The translations under genes and the position numbers were made by a program. Under the pieces are notes generated by a model. It saw only the letters and a list, made by a program, of their open reading frames with translations, did no database searches and was not told the DNA's origin. Shown one piece after another: positions 20,695 to 28,339 of a stretch of DNA of 36,295 nt. How positions within the stretch are numbered: the stretch's first letter is position 1; each line of letters begins with the position of its first letter. The stretch is from CAXNKG01 sp964202965. Lineage in GTDB: Bacteria > Acidobacteriota > Vicinamibacteria > Vicinamibacterales > UBA2999. The stretch lies in NCBI GenBank assembly GCA_964202965.1, contig CAXNKG010000032.1, forward strand, positions 1-36,295, given 5' to 3'.

Positions 20695-20766
20695 CAGTAG
20701 GCGGCAGGCGGTAGGCAGCGAGGAACGGAGGGCGTCTTCGTTTCTGCCTACCGCCTACTGCCTACT
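20695..20766 (-). repeat. Heptameric inverted-repeat hairpin between rimM and trmD
   Basis: On the minus strand, three 7-bp units (TAGGCAG, TAGGCGG, TAGGCAG) are followed by a 25-nt loop and three inverted units (CTGCCTA, CCGCCTG, CCGCCTA). The arms pair over about 21 of 23 positions. The first TAG is the rimM stop codon. There is no T-run after the hairpin, and trmD begins directly after it. Confidence 0.85.
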
Positions 20767-21294
20767 TTTCCTTGTCTCGTTCAGCTCCAGCAGCCCCTCC
20801 GGCGGGGCAATCCGGATCCGCCGTGCGACCACGTCGACCTCCGCGCAGATGCCCTCGACCATCGGGATCTGGATCTCGCTGAGGGCGCCCTCGACGATCA
20901 GCCGGCTCCCGGCGGCGCCGCCCTCAATCCGCACCACCATGCCGACCGGACGGCCGTCGATCGTTTCCACCGCGCATCCGACCAGCTGATGCTCGTAATA
21001 GCGGCCAGGCTCGAGCGATTTCAGAGACGACTCCGGCACCCGCAGTTCCCTGCCGGCCAGCAGCTCCACGTCCTCGATCCGCGCGAATCCTTCGAAGCCG
21101 ACAATCGGGGTGCGGTTCTGGACGCGCATCGAGGTCACGGTCAGCGGCTGCGGCTCAGCATCTCCATCGATGGCGCCGCGCATCCAGAGCGTCGCGCCCG
21201 GCCGGAACCGCTCGTCGACGAAATCAGTCTCCGGGCTCACCGCCACCTGCCCGCGCAGTCCGTGCGGGCGGGCAATGCGGCCCACGAGAACCAT
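20755..21294 (-). CDS. rimM: Ribosome maturation factor RimM
   Basis: RimM binds S19 and assists 30S maturation. I place the start at ATG 21294 (MVLVGRIARPHGLRGQVAVS), where family homology begins, giving 179 residues. A GTG at 21342 would add 16 residues encoded by a CGGATCCC repeat array. Conserved features are the N-terminal barrel with GRIARPHGLRGQV and FEGFARIEDVELLAGRELRV. The PRC-barrel part has YYEHQLVGCAV, IPMVEGICAEVDVVARRIRI and PEGLLEL. The C-terminal KSRQ and the TAG stop are read from the next repeat element, so the native C-terminus may be slightly altered. Confidence 0.94.
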   Translation of the reverse strand: MVLVGRIARPHGLRGQVAVSPETDFVDERFRPGATLWMRGAIDGDAEPQPLTVTSMRVQNRTPIVGFEGFARIEDVELLAGRELRVPESSLKSLEPGRYYEHQLVGCAVETIDGRPVGMVVRIEGGAAGSRLIVEGALSEIQIPMVEGICAEVDVVARRIRIAPPEGLLELNETRKSRQ

Positions 21295-21305
21295 GTCGTC
21301 CCACA

Positions 21306-21338
21306 CCGGGGATCCGGGATCCGGGATCCGGGATCCGG
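21306..21338. repeat. 8-bp tandem repeat (CGGATCCC) between the KH gene and rimM
   Basis: Four units of CGGATCCC run in tandem, each containing the palindrome GGATCC. The array starts 6 bp after the stop of the KH-domain gene (minus strand) and ends before the likely rimM ATG. Confidence 0.9.
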
Positions 21339-21343
21339 TCACG

Positions 21344-21610
21344 TCAATCCCGTAGATCGAGCTGCGCGCGCTGACCGTGGCGCTCGGCCGCGGCCGCCAC
21401 GAGCGTCCGCAGCGCGGCCACCGTCCGTCCCTGCCTGCCGATGATCTTGCCCATGTCGCCCGGAGCCGTCGTCAGCTCCAGCACCGTCATCCCGCGCCGC
21501 ACGCTCTCGGTGACGCGCACGGCATCGGGCTGATCGGCAAGGGCCCGGACGATGACTTCGACGACCGCGCGCAGCGGACTGGCGCCGACGCCGGCTGCTT
21601 CTTCCGCCAT
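21344..21610 (-). CDS. khpA: KH-domain RNA-binding protein KhpA
   Basis: Eighty-eight residues, the usual size for the small KH proteins placed between rpsP and rimM. The RNA-binding loop is GDMGKIIGRQGRTVAALRTL, with the GxxG element Ile-Ile-Gly-Arg-Gln-Gly. The N-terminal LRAVVEVIVRALADQPDAVR helix is typical. In several bacteria KhpA pairs with KhpB/Jag to bind RNAs that influence cell division. The ATG overlaps the rpsP stop by one base. The stop is followed by a CGGATCCC repeat array. Confidence 0.93.
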   Translation of the reverse strand: MAEEAAGVGASPLRAVVEVIVRALADQPDAVRVTESVRRGMTVLELTTAPGDMGKIIGRQGRTVAALRTLVAAAAERHGQRAQLDLRD

Positions 21611-21885
21611 CAGTGAGCCGCCGGCGCCTCGGTCGGCACCGAGAGATCCCGCGACAGGTGCTTCGTCAACAGCGTCCGGACGCTGTCCGACGGCCGCGCG
21701 CCGCGCTTCAGCCAGTGCTCGACACGACCCTTGTCGATCGCCACCTGTGCGGGCTTCGACCGGGGGTTGTACGTGCCGAGGTTTTCCACGAAGTCTCCGA
21801 CCAGACCCGACCGCGCCTCAACTAACACAACGCGGAAATAGGGCTTCTTCTTCGACCCCGCCCGCCTCAAACGAATCGATAACAT
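21610..21885 (-). CDS. rpsP: 30S ribosomal protein S16
   Basis: Ninety-one residues from ATG 21885, where the family start MLSIRLRRAGSKKKPYFRVV lies and a strong purine-rich ribosome-binding site (GGAGAGAG) precedes it. An upstream in-frame extension is not conserved. The body VVLVEARSGLVGDFVENLGT, YNPRSKPAQVAIDKGRVEHW and RGARPSDSVRTLL is diagnostic. S16 stabilises the 30S body. It is the first gene of the rpsP, khpA, rimM, trmD, rplS group and lies 82 bp after ffh. Confidence 0.97.
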   Translation of the reverse strand: MLSIRLRRAGSKKKPYFRVVLVEARSGLVGDFVENLGTYNPRSKPAQVAIDKGRVEHWLKRGARPSDSVRTLLTKHLSRDLSVPTEAPAAH

Positions 21886-21903
21886 TCTCTCTCCTTCGAT
21901 GTC

Positions 21904-21970
21904 AGGCTCTAGGCTCCAGCCCGCGGCCAGACCCAAAGCCCAAAGCCTACAGCCTGAAGCTTAAAGCCTA
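21904..21970 (-). repeat. 7-bp tandem repeat array between ffh and rpsP
   Basis: On the minus strand the array begins with the ffh stop codon: TAGGCTT, TAAGCTT, CAGGCTG, TAGGCTT, TGGGCTT, TGGGTCT. A GGAGCCTAGAGCC segment of opposite sense follows before the rpsP leader. The array fills most of the 82-bp spacer. Confidence 0.8.
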
Positions 21971-23374
21971 TCTCGCCTTTATCAGCCCCCACGGGCCGCC
22001 CTTCTTCCGCTTCTTCCCCGACGCCGCGGCCGACGCCTTCTGCATCTGCGGCAGCTTCATGCCTCGACGCAGTCCCGGCATGCCGCCCTGCCCGATCATA
22101 TGAAGCATGCGACGCATTTCGGTGAACTGCTTCAGCAGGCGGTTCACGTCCTCGACACTCGTGCCGCTGCCCGCCGCTATGCGCTTCCGCCGGCTGCCGT
22201 TGATGATCTTGTCGTTCCGCCGTTCGACCGGCGTCATCGAGGAGATGATCGCCTCGACGCGTCCGAGCTGCTTCTCGTCCGGCTTGTTCTCGGCGAGCTG
22301 TTTCAGGTTCCCCAACCCGGGGATCATTCCCAGCACGCTCTCGAGAGGGCCCATCCGCTTGATGGTCTTCAGCTGCGTCCGGAAATCATCGAGCGTGAAT
22401 TCGTTCCTGCGAAGCTTCTCCTCGAGCTGCGCCGCTTCGTCCTGGTCGATGGCCTGTTCGGCCTTCTCAATGAGCGACAGCACGTCGCCCATGCCGAGCA
22501 TCCGCGACACGATGCGATCCGCGTGGAACAGCTCGAGGTCCTCGAGCTGCTCGCCGCTGCCCACGAACGCAATCGGCACACCGACCACCGAGACGACCGA
22601 GAGCGCCGCGCCGCCGCGCGCGTCACCATCGAGCTTCGTCAGGACCACGCCGGTGACGCCGATGCGCCGGTTGAACTCGCCCGCGCTCTTGATCGCGTCC
22701 TGGCCGGTCATCGCATCCGCGACGTAGAGCAGGTCGGACGGCTGCACCGCGTCCTTGATGGCCTGTAGTTCGTCCATCAGGTCGTCGTCAATATGCAGAC
22801 GGCCCGCGCTGTCGACGATGACCGTGTCGAATCCCGTCGCCTTCGCTTCGGCGACGGCGCCTCGTGCGCGTGCCACCGGGTCCATCGTCTCGGGCGCGAA
22901 CACCCGAATCTCCGCCTTGGCCCCCAGCACGGAAAGCTGCTCGATGGCCGCGGGACGCCGCACGTCCGTGGAGACCATGAGCGGGTGCCTGCCCTGGCGC
23001 GCCAGCCACTTTCCCAGCTTGCCGGCGGTCGTCGTCTTGCCCGACCCCTGCAGACCAAGCAGCAGGACCACCCGCGGCGTCGGCGCGCTCTTCTGCAGCC
23101 CGCCCTCGGCCTCGCCGAAGAGCGCCAGCAGTTCGTCCCGGACGATCTTGATGACCTGCTGCCCCGGCGAAAGACTGCGCAGCACTTCCTGGTCGAGCGC
23201 ACGATCGCGGACCCGATCGATGAACGCCTTGACGACCTTGAAGTTGACGTCCGCTTCGAGCAGCGCCAGCCGGATCTCGCGAAGCGCGGTCTCGACGTGC
23301 TCCGGCGTGAGGCGCACTTCGCCCCGAAGCGACTTGAAGACGTCCTGAACCCGGGTGCTTAACGACTCGAACAT
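21968..23374 (-). CDS. ffh: Signal recognition particle protein Ffh
   Basis: Ffh binds signal sequences and 4.5S RNA and docks with FtsY at the membrane. The 468-residue protein has the N domain, then the G domain with GLQGSGKTTTAGKLG at about 107-121. The G3 motif reads DSAGRLHID rather than the usual DTAGR, and G4 is TKLDGDARGG. The M domain contains IPGLGNLKQL, INGSRRKRIAAGSGTSVEDVN and a methionine-rich MRRMLHMIGQGGMPGLRRGM that binds RNA and signal peptides. Length is normal. ftsY is found in the same cluster. Confidence 0.97.
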   Translation of the reverse strand: MFESLSTRVQDVFKSLRGEVRLTPEHVETALREIRLALLEADVNFKVVKAFIDRVRDRALDQEVLRSLSPGQQVIKIVRDELLALFGEAEGGLQKSAPTPRVVLLLGLQGSGKTTTAGKLGKWLARQGRHPLMVSTDVRRPAAIEQLSVLGAKAEIRVFAPETMDPVARARGAVAEAKATGFDTVIVDSAGRLHIDDDLMDELQAIKDAVQPSDLLYVADAMTGQDAIKSAGEFNRRIGVTGVVLTKLDGDARGGAALSVVSVVGVPIAFVGSGEQLEDLELFHADRIVSRMLGMGDVLSLIEKAEQAIDQDEAAQLEEKLRRNEFTLDDFRTQLKTIKRMGPLESVLGMIPGLGNLKQLAENKPDEKQLGRVEAIISSMTPVERRNDKIINGSRRKRIAAGSGTSVEDVNRLLKQFTEMRRMLHMIGQGGMPGLRRGMKLPQMQKASAAASGKKRKKGGPWGLIKAR

Positions 23375-23395
23375 TGGGAATCTGGCGTTCGGCAG

Positions 23396-23422
23396 CAGGC
23401 CGACCTCAAGGCCGGCGGCCTA
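23396..23422. repeat. REP-like palindrome between ribBA and ffh
   Basis: GCCGACC, a TCAA loop and GGCCGGC form an imperfect stem, flanked by further pairable bases (GCAGGCC and GGCCTAC). It resembles the small dispersed palindromes found between genes of many environmental genomes. Only this copy is seen here, so dispersal is unproven. Confidence 0.4.
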
Positions 23423-23432
23423 CACAGGTGGC

Positions 23433-23462
23433 GCTAACCCTAACAAACGCAAACCCTAATCT
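23433..23462. repeat. Imperfect CCCTAA-type repeat next to the ribBA stop
   Basis: Two AACCCTAA-type units lie close together beside the ribBA stop codon. On the minus strand they read as TTAGGG/TTTG-rich sequence. This resembles the other short-period spacer repeats but is too short and degenerate for certainty. Confidence 0.4.
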
Positions 23463-24715
23463 TACACCGATGACAGTCGGTGGCCTAGCTTGTCCTTCTT
23501 GGTCTTGAGATACCGGCGGGTGTGGTCCGAGGCGGGAATCTCCAGGGGCACGGCGTCTGAAACGGCCAGTCCGTAGCCCTGCAGGCCGACGAACTTCCGC
23601 GGATTGTTCGTCAGCAGCCGCATGGTCTTGACGCCAAGATCGCTCAGAATCTGCGCGCCGATGCCGTAGTCGCGCTGGTCGGCCTTGAAGCCGAGCCGCT
23701 CGTTTGCCTCGACGGTATCGAGGCCCTGGTCCTGCAGTTCGTAGGCGCGAATCTTGTTAGCCAGGCCGATGCCCCGGCCCTCCTGATTGAGGTAGAGGAG
23801 GATCCCGCGGCCTTCCGTCGCGATGCGCGCCAGCGCCGTTTCCAGCTGGTCGCCGCAGTCACAACGGGCCGAATGAAAGACGTCGCCGGTGAGACACTTG
23901 GAGTGGACCCGTACGAGGACGTCCGTCCCGTCTCCAATCTCGCCGCGCACCAGAGCAATGTGCGTTTCGCTGTCGATGTGGTTCTGAAACGCAAAGATGC
24001 GGAACGCGCCATGTTCGGTCGGAAGCGACGCGGACGCGATGCGCGTGACCAGCCGCTCGGTCTGCATCCGGTACTGAATCAGGTCCGCGATGGTGATGAG
24101 CAGCAGACCGTGCTTGCGGGCGAACTTCGTCAGCTCCGGCACACGCGCCATCGTGCCGTCTTCGTTCATGATTTCGCAGATGACGCCGGCGGGATACAGC
24201 CCTGCGATGCGCGCGAGGTCGACCGCCGCCTCCGTCTGACCCGCCCGGACGAGGACGCCGCCGTCGCGCGCCCGCAGCGGAAACATATGGCCCGGCCGCG
24301 CCAGGTCCGCTGGCCTGGTCTTCGGGTCGATGGCCGCCTTCACCGTGGCCGACCGGTCGGCTGCCGAAATGCCCGTGCTGACGTCGTGCTTGGCTTCGAT
24401 GCTCACGCAGAACGCCGTCTTGAACGCGGTGGTGTTCTGGTTGACCATGAGCGGAATCTCGAGCTGGTCGAGCCGCTCGCCGGTCATCGGCATGCAGACC
24501 AGGCCCCGGCCGTGCCGGGCCATGAAGTTGATCGCCTCCGGCGTGATCTTGTCGGCCGCGATGGTCAGATCGCCCTCGTTCTCGCGATCCTCGTCATCGA
24601 CGACGATCACGATGCGGCCCGCACGGATCGCCTCCACGGCTTCCTCGATGGAGGCAAATGGCCCGCGGCCGCGCGCGCCCTTGGCGATCCGGATCTTCGG
24701 GGTCTTTGTCTTCAT
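23462..24715 (-). CDS. ribBA: Bifunctional 3,4-dihydroxy-2-butanone-4-phosphate synthase / GTP cyclohydrolase II
   Basis: This enzyme makes both precursors of riboflavin. ATG 24715 gives 417 residues and follows the ribE stop after one base; a longer upstream frame overlaps ribE and is not conserved. The DHBP synthase half (about 20-220) has VVDDEDRENEGDLTIAADK, GRGLVCMPMTGERL, VSTGISAADRSATVKA and GHMFPLRARDGGVLVRAGQT. The cyclohydrolase half has the zinc cysteines in TGDVFHSARCDCGDQLE, LLYLNQEGRGIGLANKI, EANERLGFKADQRDYGIGAQ and LLTNNPRKFVGL. All catalytic parts look intact. ribH is not in the window. Confidence 0.97.
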   Translation of the reverse strand: MKTKTPKIRIAKGARGRGPFASIEEAVEAIRAGRIVIVVDDEDRENEGDLTIAADKITPEAINFMARHGRGLVCMPMTGERLDQLEIPLMVNQNTTAFKTAFCVSIEAKHDVSTGISAADRSATVKAAIDPKTRPADLARPGHMFPLRARDGGVLVRAGQTEAAVDLARIAGLYPAGVICEIMNEDGTMARVPELTKFARKHGLLLITIADLIQYRMQTERLVTRIASASLPTEHGAFRIFAFQNHIDSETHIALVRGEIGDGTDVLVRVHSKCLTGDVFHSARCDCGDQLETALARIATEGRGILLYLNQEGRGIGLANKIRAYELQDQGLDTVEANERLGFKADQRDYGIGAQILSDLGVKTMRLLTNNPRKFVGLQGYGLAVSDAVPLEIPASDHTRRYLKTKKDKLGHRLSSV

Positions 24716-24716
24716 G

Positions 24717-25319
24717 TCACCGCGTACGCTGCAGCGCGCGCTCGAGACTGCGGGCCACGTACTTGCCGACCATGTCGCACTCCAGGTTGACTCGATCACC
24801 TGCGCGGAGTGTGCGCAGCGTGGTCTGCTCCCACGTATGCGGCACCAGCATGACGTCGAACGTCCGCTCGTGCAGCCCGGCGATTGTGAGGCTGACGCCG
24901 TCGACGGCAATCGAGCCTTTCTCAATCAAGTATGGCGCGAGTGGCTCATCGAAAGACACCGTCAGCCAGTGCGCGTCCCCGTCTTCACGGATCTGCTCGA
25001 CGCCGCCGGCGCCGTCGACGTGTCCCTGGACGAAATGGCCCCCGAAACGGCCGTCGGCGGCCATCGACCGCTCCAGGTTGAGCGCGTGCCCGGCGTTCAG
25101 GTGCCCGAGAGTCGTCACGCGCGCGGTTTCCGGCCCGATGTCAGCGTCCACGGTGCCACCGCCCGAGGCCGTCACCGTGAGGCACACCCCGTTGACGGCC
25201 AGACTCTCCCCCACGCGCAGGCTGCCGGACAGGGCGGTTCGAATGCGGATCCGGAAGCCCGCGCCGGCCGGCACGATCTCAGCGACGTGACCGACGGCTT
25301 CAATGAGGCCGGTGAACAT
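24717..25319 (-). CDS. ribE: Riboflavin synthase, alpha chain
   Basis: RibE dismutates two 6,7-dimethyl-8-ribityllumazine molecules into riboflavin. The 200-residue protein has the two lumazine-binding barrels. The first is MFTGLIEAVG, SLAVNGVCLTVTASGG and DIGPETARVTTLG; the second is GGHFVQGHVDGAG, SIAVDGVSLTIAG and LRAGDRVNLECDMVGKYVAR. The internal symmetry (VNGVCLTV and VDGVSLTI) is clear. The start overlaps ribD by 20 nt, and ribBA follows after 1 nt, so the three are translationally linked. Confidence 0.96.
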   Translation of the reverse strand: MFTGLIEAVGHVAEIVPAGAGFRIRIRTALSGSLRVGESLAVNGVCLTVTASGGGTVDADIGPETARVTTLGHLNAGHALNLERSMAADGRFGGHFVQGHVDGAGGVEQIREDGDAHWLTVSFDEPLAPYLIEKGSIAVDGVSLTIAGLHERTFDVMLVPHTWEQTTLRTLRAGDRVNLECDMVGKYVARSLERALQRTR

Positions 25320-26409
25320 AGCCCTCGATCAGCACATCCGGCCCGAGTTGACGCACGTGCTGCTCCGACAGGGCCGCCAGGATGGATCCCGGCGGGCCCG
25401 CCATGCCGGGACCGCCCGGACCGAGCGCGACCGGCGCGATGTACAGCTGCGCGTAATCGACGAGTCCTTCATCCCAGGCTGCCTGGTGCACGGCCGCGCC
25501 GCCTTCGAGCAGCACGCTTTGAATCCCCAGACCCGCCAGCGCCCGCATGGCGGCGGTGAGGGACGAACCCTCGACTGCCGCGACGGTCGCGCCGGCCTCT
25601 TCAAGGGCCCGCACGCGGGCCAGGTGCAGCCGGTGCAGGGCGGCGGACGTCACCACTATGACCGGGCCATCGGACAGCGTGGAGAACACCCGCGCGGCCG
25701 GCACGGCCCGCAGGCCGCGATCGAAGATGACACGCGTCAGTGGACGCTCGCGGTAGACGTGGCGGCAGGTCAACATCGGATCGTCGACGAGCAGCGTGCC
25801 CGAGCCAATGGCGATCGCATCCACCTGGGCGCGGACACCATGCGCATGACGCGCGGCGGCAGGCGAGGTGATCGGCGTCCGTTCCCCCACCGCGGCCGCC
25901 AGCCGCCCGTCCATGCTTGTGGCGGCCTTCAGAATGACGAAGGGCCGTCCTTCGCGGATCGATGTGCAAAACGGCCCATTCAGCCGGAGCGCTTCGTGGC
26001 GTCCAATCCCGGTGGACACATCAATCCCGTGATCGCGCAGGGTCTGAAAGCCGCGCCCGTTTACACGTGGAAACGGATCCGCCATGGCGGCGACCACGCG
26101 GGTGATGCCGGCGGCAATGATGCGCTCCGTACACGGTCCGGTGCGACCGGTGTGCGCGCACGGCTCGAGCGTGCAATACAACGTGGCGCCGCGGGCGCGC
26201 GCACCCGCTTCGTCGAGCGCGAACACCTCGGCGTGCGGCTCTCCGGCGCGCTCATGCGCGCCATCGCCGACGACGACGCCCTCGCTCGTCACGACGCAGG
26301 CGCCGACAACCGGATTCGGCGTGGTGCGGCCCAGCCCCCGGGTGGCATTGACCAGCGCCCGCGCCATCCAGTGGGCATCCGCGCGCGCCGACGCGCTGGC
26401 GCCTACCAT
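25300..26409 (-). CDS. ribD: Bifunctional riboflavin deaminase/reductase RibD
   Basis: RibD deaminates and then reduces the pyrimidine intermediate of riboflavin synthesis. The 369-residue protein has an N-terminal zinc deaminase domain with HAE at residues 59-61 and LEPCAHTGRTGPC with Cys84 and Cys93. The C-terminal reductase domain has RPFVILKAATSMDGRLA, QVDAIAIGSGTLLVDDP, LTRVIFDRGLR and VLLEGGAAVHQAAWDEGLVD. The start ATG overlaps the ftsY stop by 7 nt. The short upstream overlap leaves no space for an FMN riboswitch. Confidence 0.96.
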   Translation of the reverse strand: MVGASASARADAHWMARALVNATRGLGRTTPNPVVGACVVTSEGVVVGDGAHERAGEPHAEVFALDEAGARARGATLYCTLEPCAHTGRTGPCTERIIAAGITRVVAAMADPFPRVNGRGFQTLRDHGIDVSTGIGRHEALRLNGPFCTSIREGRPFVILKAATSMDGRLAAAVGERTPITSPAAARHAHGVRAQVDAIAIGSGTLLVDDPMLTCRHVYRERPLTRVIFDRGLRAVPAARVFSTLSDGPVIVVTSAALHRLHLARVRALEEAGATVAAVEGSSLTAAMRALAGLGIQSVLLEGGAAVHQAAWDEGLVDYAQLYIAPVALGPGGPGMAGPPGSILAALSEQHVRQLGPDVLIEGYVHRPH

Positions 26410-27326
26410 TTCTGTTGAAAGAGGGCGTCCACGTAGTCGTCGGCCGAAAACGGAATCAGGTCGTCAATGCCTTCGCCGACACCGACGTAGCGGATCGGCA
26501 GCTTGAGGTCGTGGGCAATGGCGACAGCGATGCCCCCTTTGGCTGTCCCATCAAGTTTCGTGAGGACGATGCCGGTGACCCCGGCCACGCTGGTGAATTC
26601 ACGCGCCTGCGTGAGCCCGTTCTGCCCAACTGTCGCGTCGAGCACCAGCAGCACTTCGTGCGGCGCGCCTTCGGCCGCGCGGCCCGCGACACGACGGATC
26701 TTGTCGAGCTCGCTCATCAGGTTCGCGCGGGTGTGGAGCCGCCCGGCGGTGTCCACCAGGATGGGATCGCGCCCGCGTGCTCGCCCCGTCTGAATGGCAT
26801 CGAAGACGATGGCGGCGGGGTCCGAGCCGTCCTTCGCGCGCACAATGTCGACCTCTGCGCGATCCGCCCAGATGGCGAGCTGCTCCACGGCGGCCGCGCG
26901 AAAGGTGTCGGCCGCACACACCAGCGGCTGCTTCCCCGAGGCTTTCAGGAGATTCGCCAGCTTGCCGACGGTCGTCGTCTTGCCCGTGCCGTTCACGCCG
27001 ACAATCAGCGTGACGTGGGGGACGTGGCCATTCGCGGGGGGCGTGTCGGCGGCCTTGAAAATGGTGCGCAGCTCCGACTTCACCAGCTCGCGCAGGCTCT
27101 CGCCGCGATGCGCGCGCGCCCGGACCGCCGCGACGATCCGCTCTGTCGCGGCCACGCCGACGTCAGCCGAGATCAGCAGCTCTTCGAGCGCTTCTACGGT
27201 ATCGACGTCGACCGGCCGCGAGCGCCCGGTCTCGGCGTCGGCCCGTTCGACGATCTCGTCAAAACGCGAGACGATCTGCTGCTTGGTACGGCTCAGCCCG
27301 TCGCGCAGGCGATCAAGGAATCCCAC
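26403..27326 (-). CDS. ftsY: Signal recognition particle receptor FtsY
   Basis: FtsY is the SRP receptor GTPase. The 307-residue form comprises the N and G domains only and lacks the acidic A domain found in enterobacteria, which is normal for many phyla. GTPase motifs are VGVNGTGKTTTVGKLA at about 109-124, CAADTFRAAAVEQLAIW, VDTAGRLHTRANLMSELDKI, TKLDGTAKGGIAVAI and YVGVGEGIDDLIPF. The gene overlaps ribD by 7 nt and follows gpsA after 6 nt. With ffh it places both SRP GTPases in one cluster, separated by the rib genes. Confidence 0.96.
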   Translation of the reverse strand: MGFLDRLRDGLSRTKQQIVSRFDEIVERADAETGRSRPVDVDTVEALEELLISADVGVAATERIVAAVRARAHRGESLRELVKSELRTIFKAADTPPANGHVPHVTLIVGVNGTGKTTTVGKLANLLKASGKQPLVCAADTFRAAAVEQLAIWADRAEVDIVRAKDGSDPAAIVFDAIQTGRARGRDPILVDTAGRLHTRANLMSELDKIRRVAGRAAEGAPHEVLLVLDATVGQNGLTQAREFTSVAGVTGIVLTKLDGTAKGGIAVAIAHDLKLPIRYVGVGEGIDDLIPFSADDYVDALFQQKW

Positions 27327-27332
27327 GCCCCA

Positions 27333-28331
27333 TTATCCCGCCTCGGCGCGCTGGGGCCGCAGCATCAACTCGAGGAGCGCGGTCCGCGCATCCCTCCGTC
27401 CGCTCAGCAGTTCGGCCACCTGCGCCGCAATCGGCAGCTCGACCCCATGCCGCGCCCCAAGCGCCAGCGCGGCCTCGGTGGTACGAACGCCTTCCGCGAC
27501 CATCTTCATGCCCGACAGCACGTCGGACAGCGACCGCCCGCGGGCCAGCTCGATGCCGACGTGGCGGTTGCGACTGAGCGTGCCGGTACAGGTGAGCACG
27601 AGGTCGCCGAGCCCGGTCAGCCCGGCGAGCGTATCGCGTCGCGCGCCCTCGGCGCACGCCAGCCGCGTGATTTCCGCCAGACCGCGCGTGATCAGTCCGG
27701 CCATGGCGTTGTGACCAAGCCCGAGTCCCTCGGCTGCGCCGGCCGCGATCGCAATCACGTTCTTCATCGCACCGCCGATTTCAACGCCGACGACATCCGA
27801 TGTGCCGTACAGACGGAAATACGGCGCGCGAAAATTCGCCTGCACCTGTTCGACGACCGCGGGATCGCGAGAGGCGACGGACACCGCGGTCGGCAACTGC
27901 CGCGCGACTTCGGCGGCAAAACTGGGACCCGAGAGCACGGCGATCTTCGCGCGCGGGCCCATCTCCGCCTCCACCACCTGCGAGATGCGCAGGAGCGTGT
28001 CCTGCTCGAGCCCCTTGACCGCGCTGACAACCGTCACGTCAGGCCGGACGCGGCTGGCAATCGTGCGAAGGATGGCGCGCACACCGTGGGACGGCACGGC
28101 AACGACGACGAAGTTCGCATCGCGAACCGCCTCGTCGAGATCGGCGGTCACCTCCAGGCCGTCGGGAAACGTGACGTCCGGCAGATACACCGCATTCGCG
28201 CGCCGCGCGCGCATGTCCTCCACGAGCGCGGCGTCACGCCCCCACAGGCGCGGCTCGTAACCCGCGCGCGCGAGGTGCACGGCGAGCGTCGTGCCCCAGC
28301 CTCCTGCTCCGAGTACGGCGACGTGACGGAT
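27333..28331 (-). CDS. gpsA: Glycerol-3-phosphate dehydrogenase [NAD(P)+], unusual start codon
   Basis: GpsA reduces dihydroxyacetone phosphate to the sn-glycerol-3-phosphate used by PlsY next door. The full Rossmann start HVAVLGAGGWGTTLAVHLAR lies in frame upstream of the first GTG (28280), which would remove the NAD-binding GxGxxG. Read from ATC at 28331, right where homologues have Met, the protein is 332 residues, a normal length. An AGGAGG sequence lies 4 nt before this ATC, next to the plsY stop. Other motifs are VSAVKGLEQDTL, VLSGPSFAAEVARQLPTAVS, GGAMKNVIAIAAGAAEGLGL and TGLGDLVLTCTGTLSRNRHV. Either ATC is used as a rare start or one base has changed. Confidence 0.9.
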   Translation of the reverse strand: MRHVAVLGAGGWGTTLAVHLARAGYEPRLWGRDAALVEDMRARRANAVYLPDVTFPDGLEVTADLDEAVRDANFVVVAVPSHGVRAILRTIASRVRPDVTVVSAVKGLEQDTLLRISQVVEAEMGPRAKIAVLSGPSFAAEVARQLPTAVSVASRDPAVVEQVQANFRAPYFRLYGTSDVVGVEIGGAMKNVIAIAAGAAEGLGLGHNAMAGLITRGLAEITRLACAEGARRDTLAGLTGLGDLVLTCTGTLSRNRHVGIELARGRSLSDVLSGMKMVAEGVRTTEAALALGARHGVELPIAAQVAELLSGRRDARTALLELMLRPQRAEAG

Positions 28332-28339
28332 ATGCCCTC

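Noticed and set aside
22100..22768. Plus-strand open frames opposite ffh, and similarly opposite ribBA, ribD, ftsY and cinA
   Set aside because: All mirror well-identified minus-strand genes and show His/Arg-rich shadow composition.
26403..26420. FMN riboswitch before the rib genes
   Set aside because: ribD overlaps ftsY, leaving no leader, and no riboswitch-like structure is seen in the cluster.
27333..28280. gpsA starting at GTG 28280
   Set aside because: This would remove the glycine-rich NAD-binding motif, which is intact in frame just upstream.
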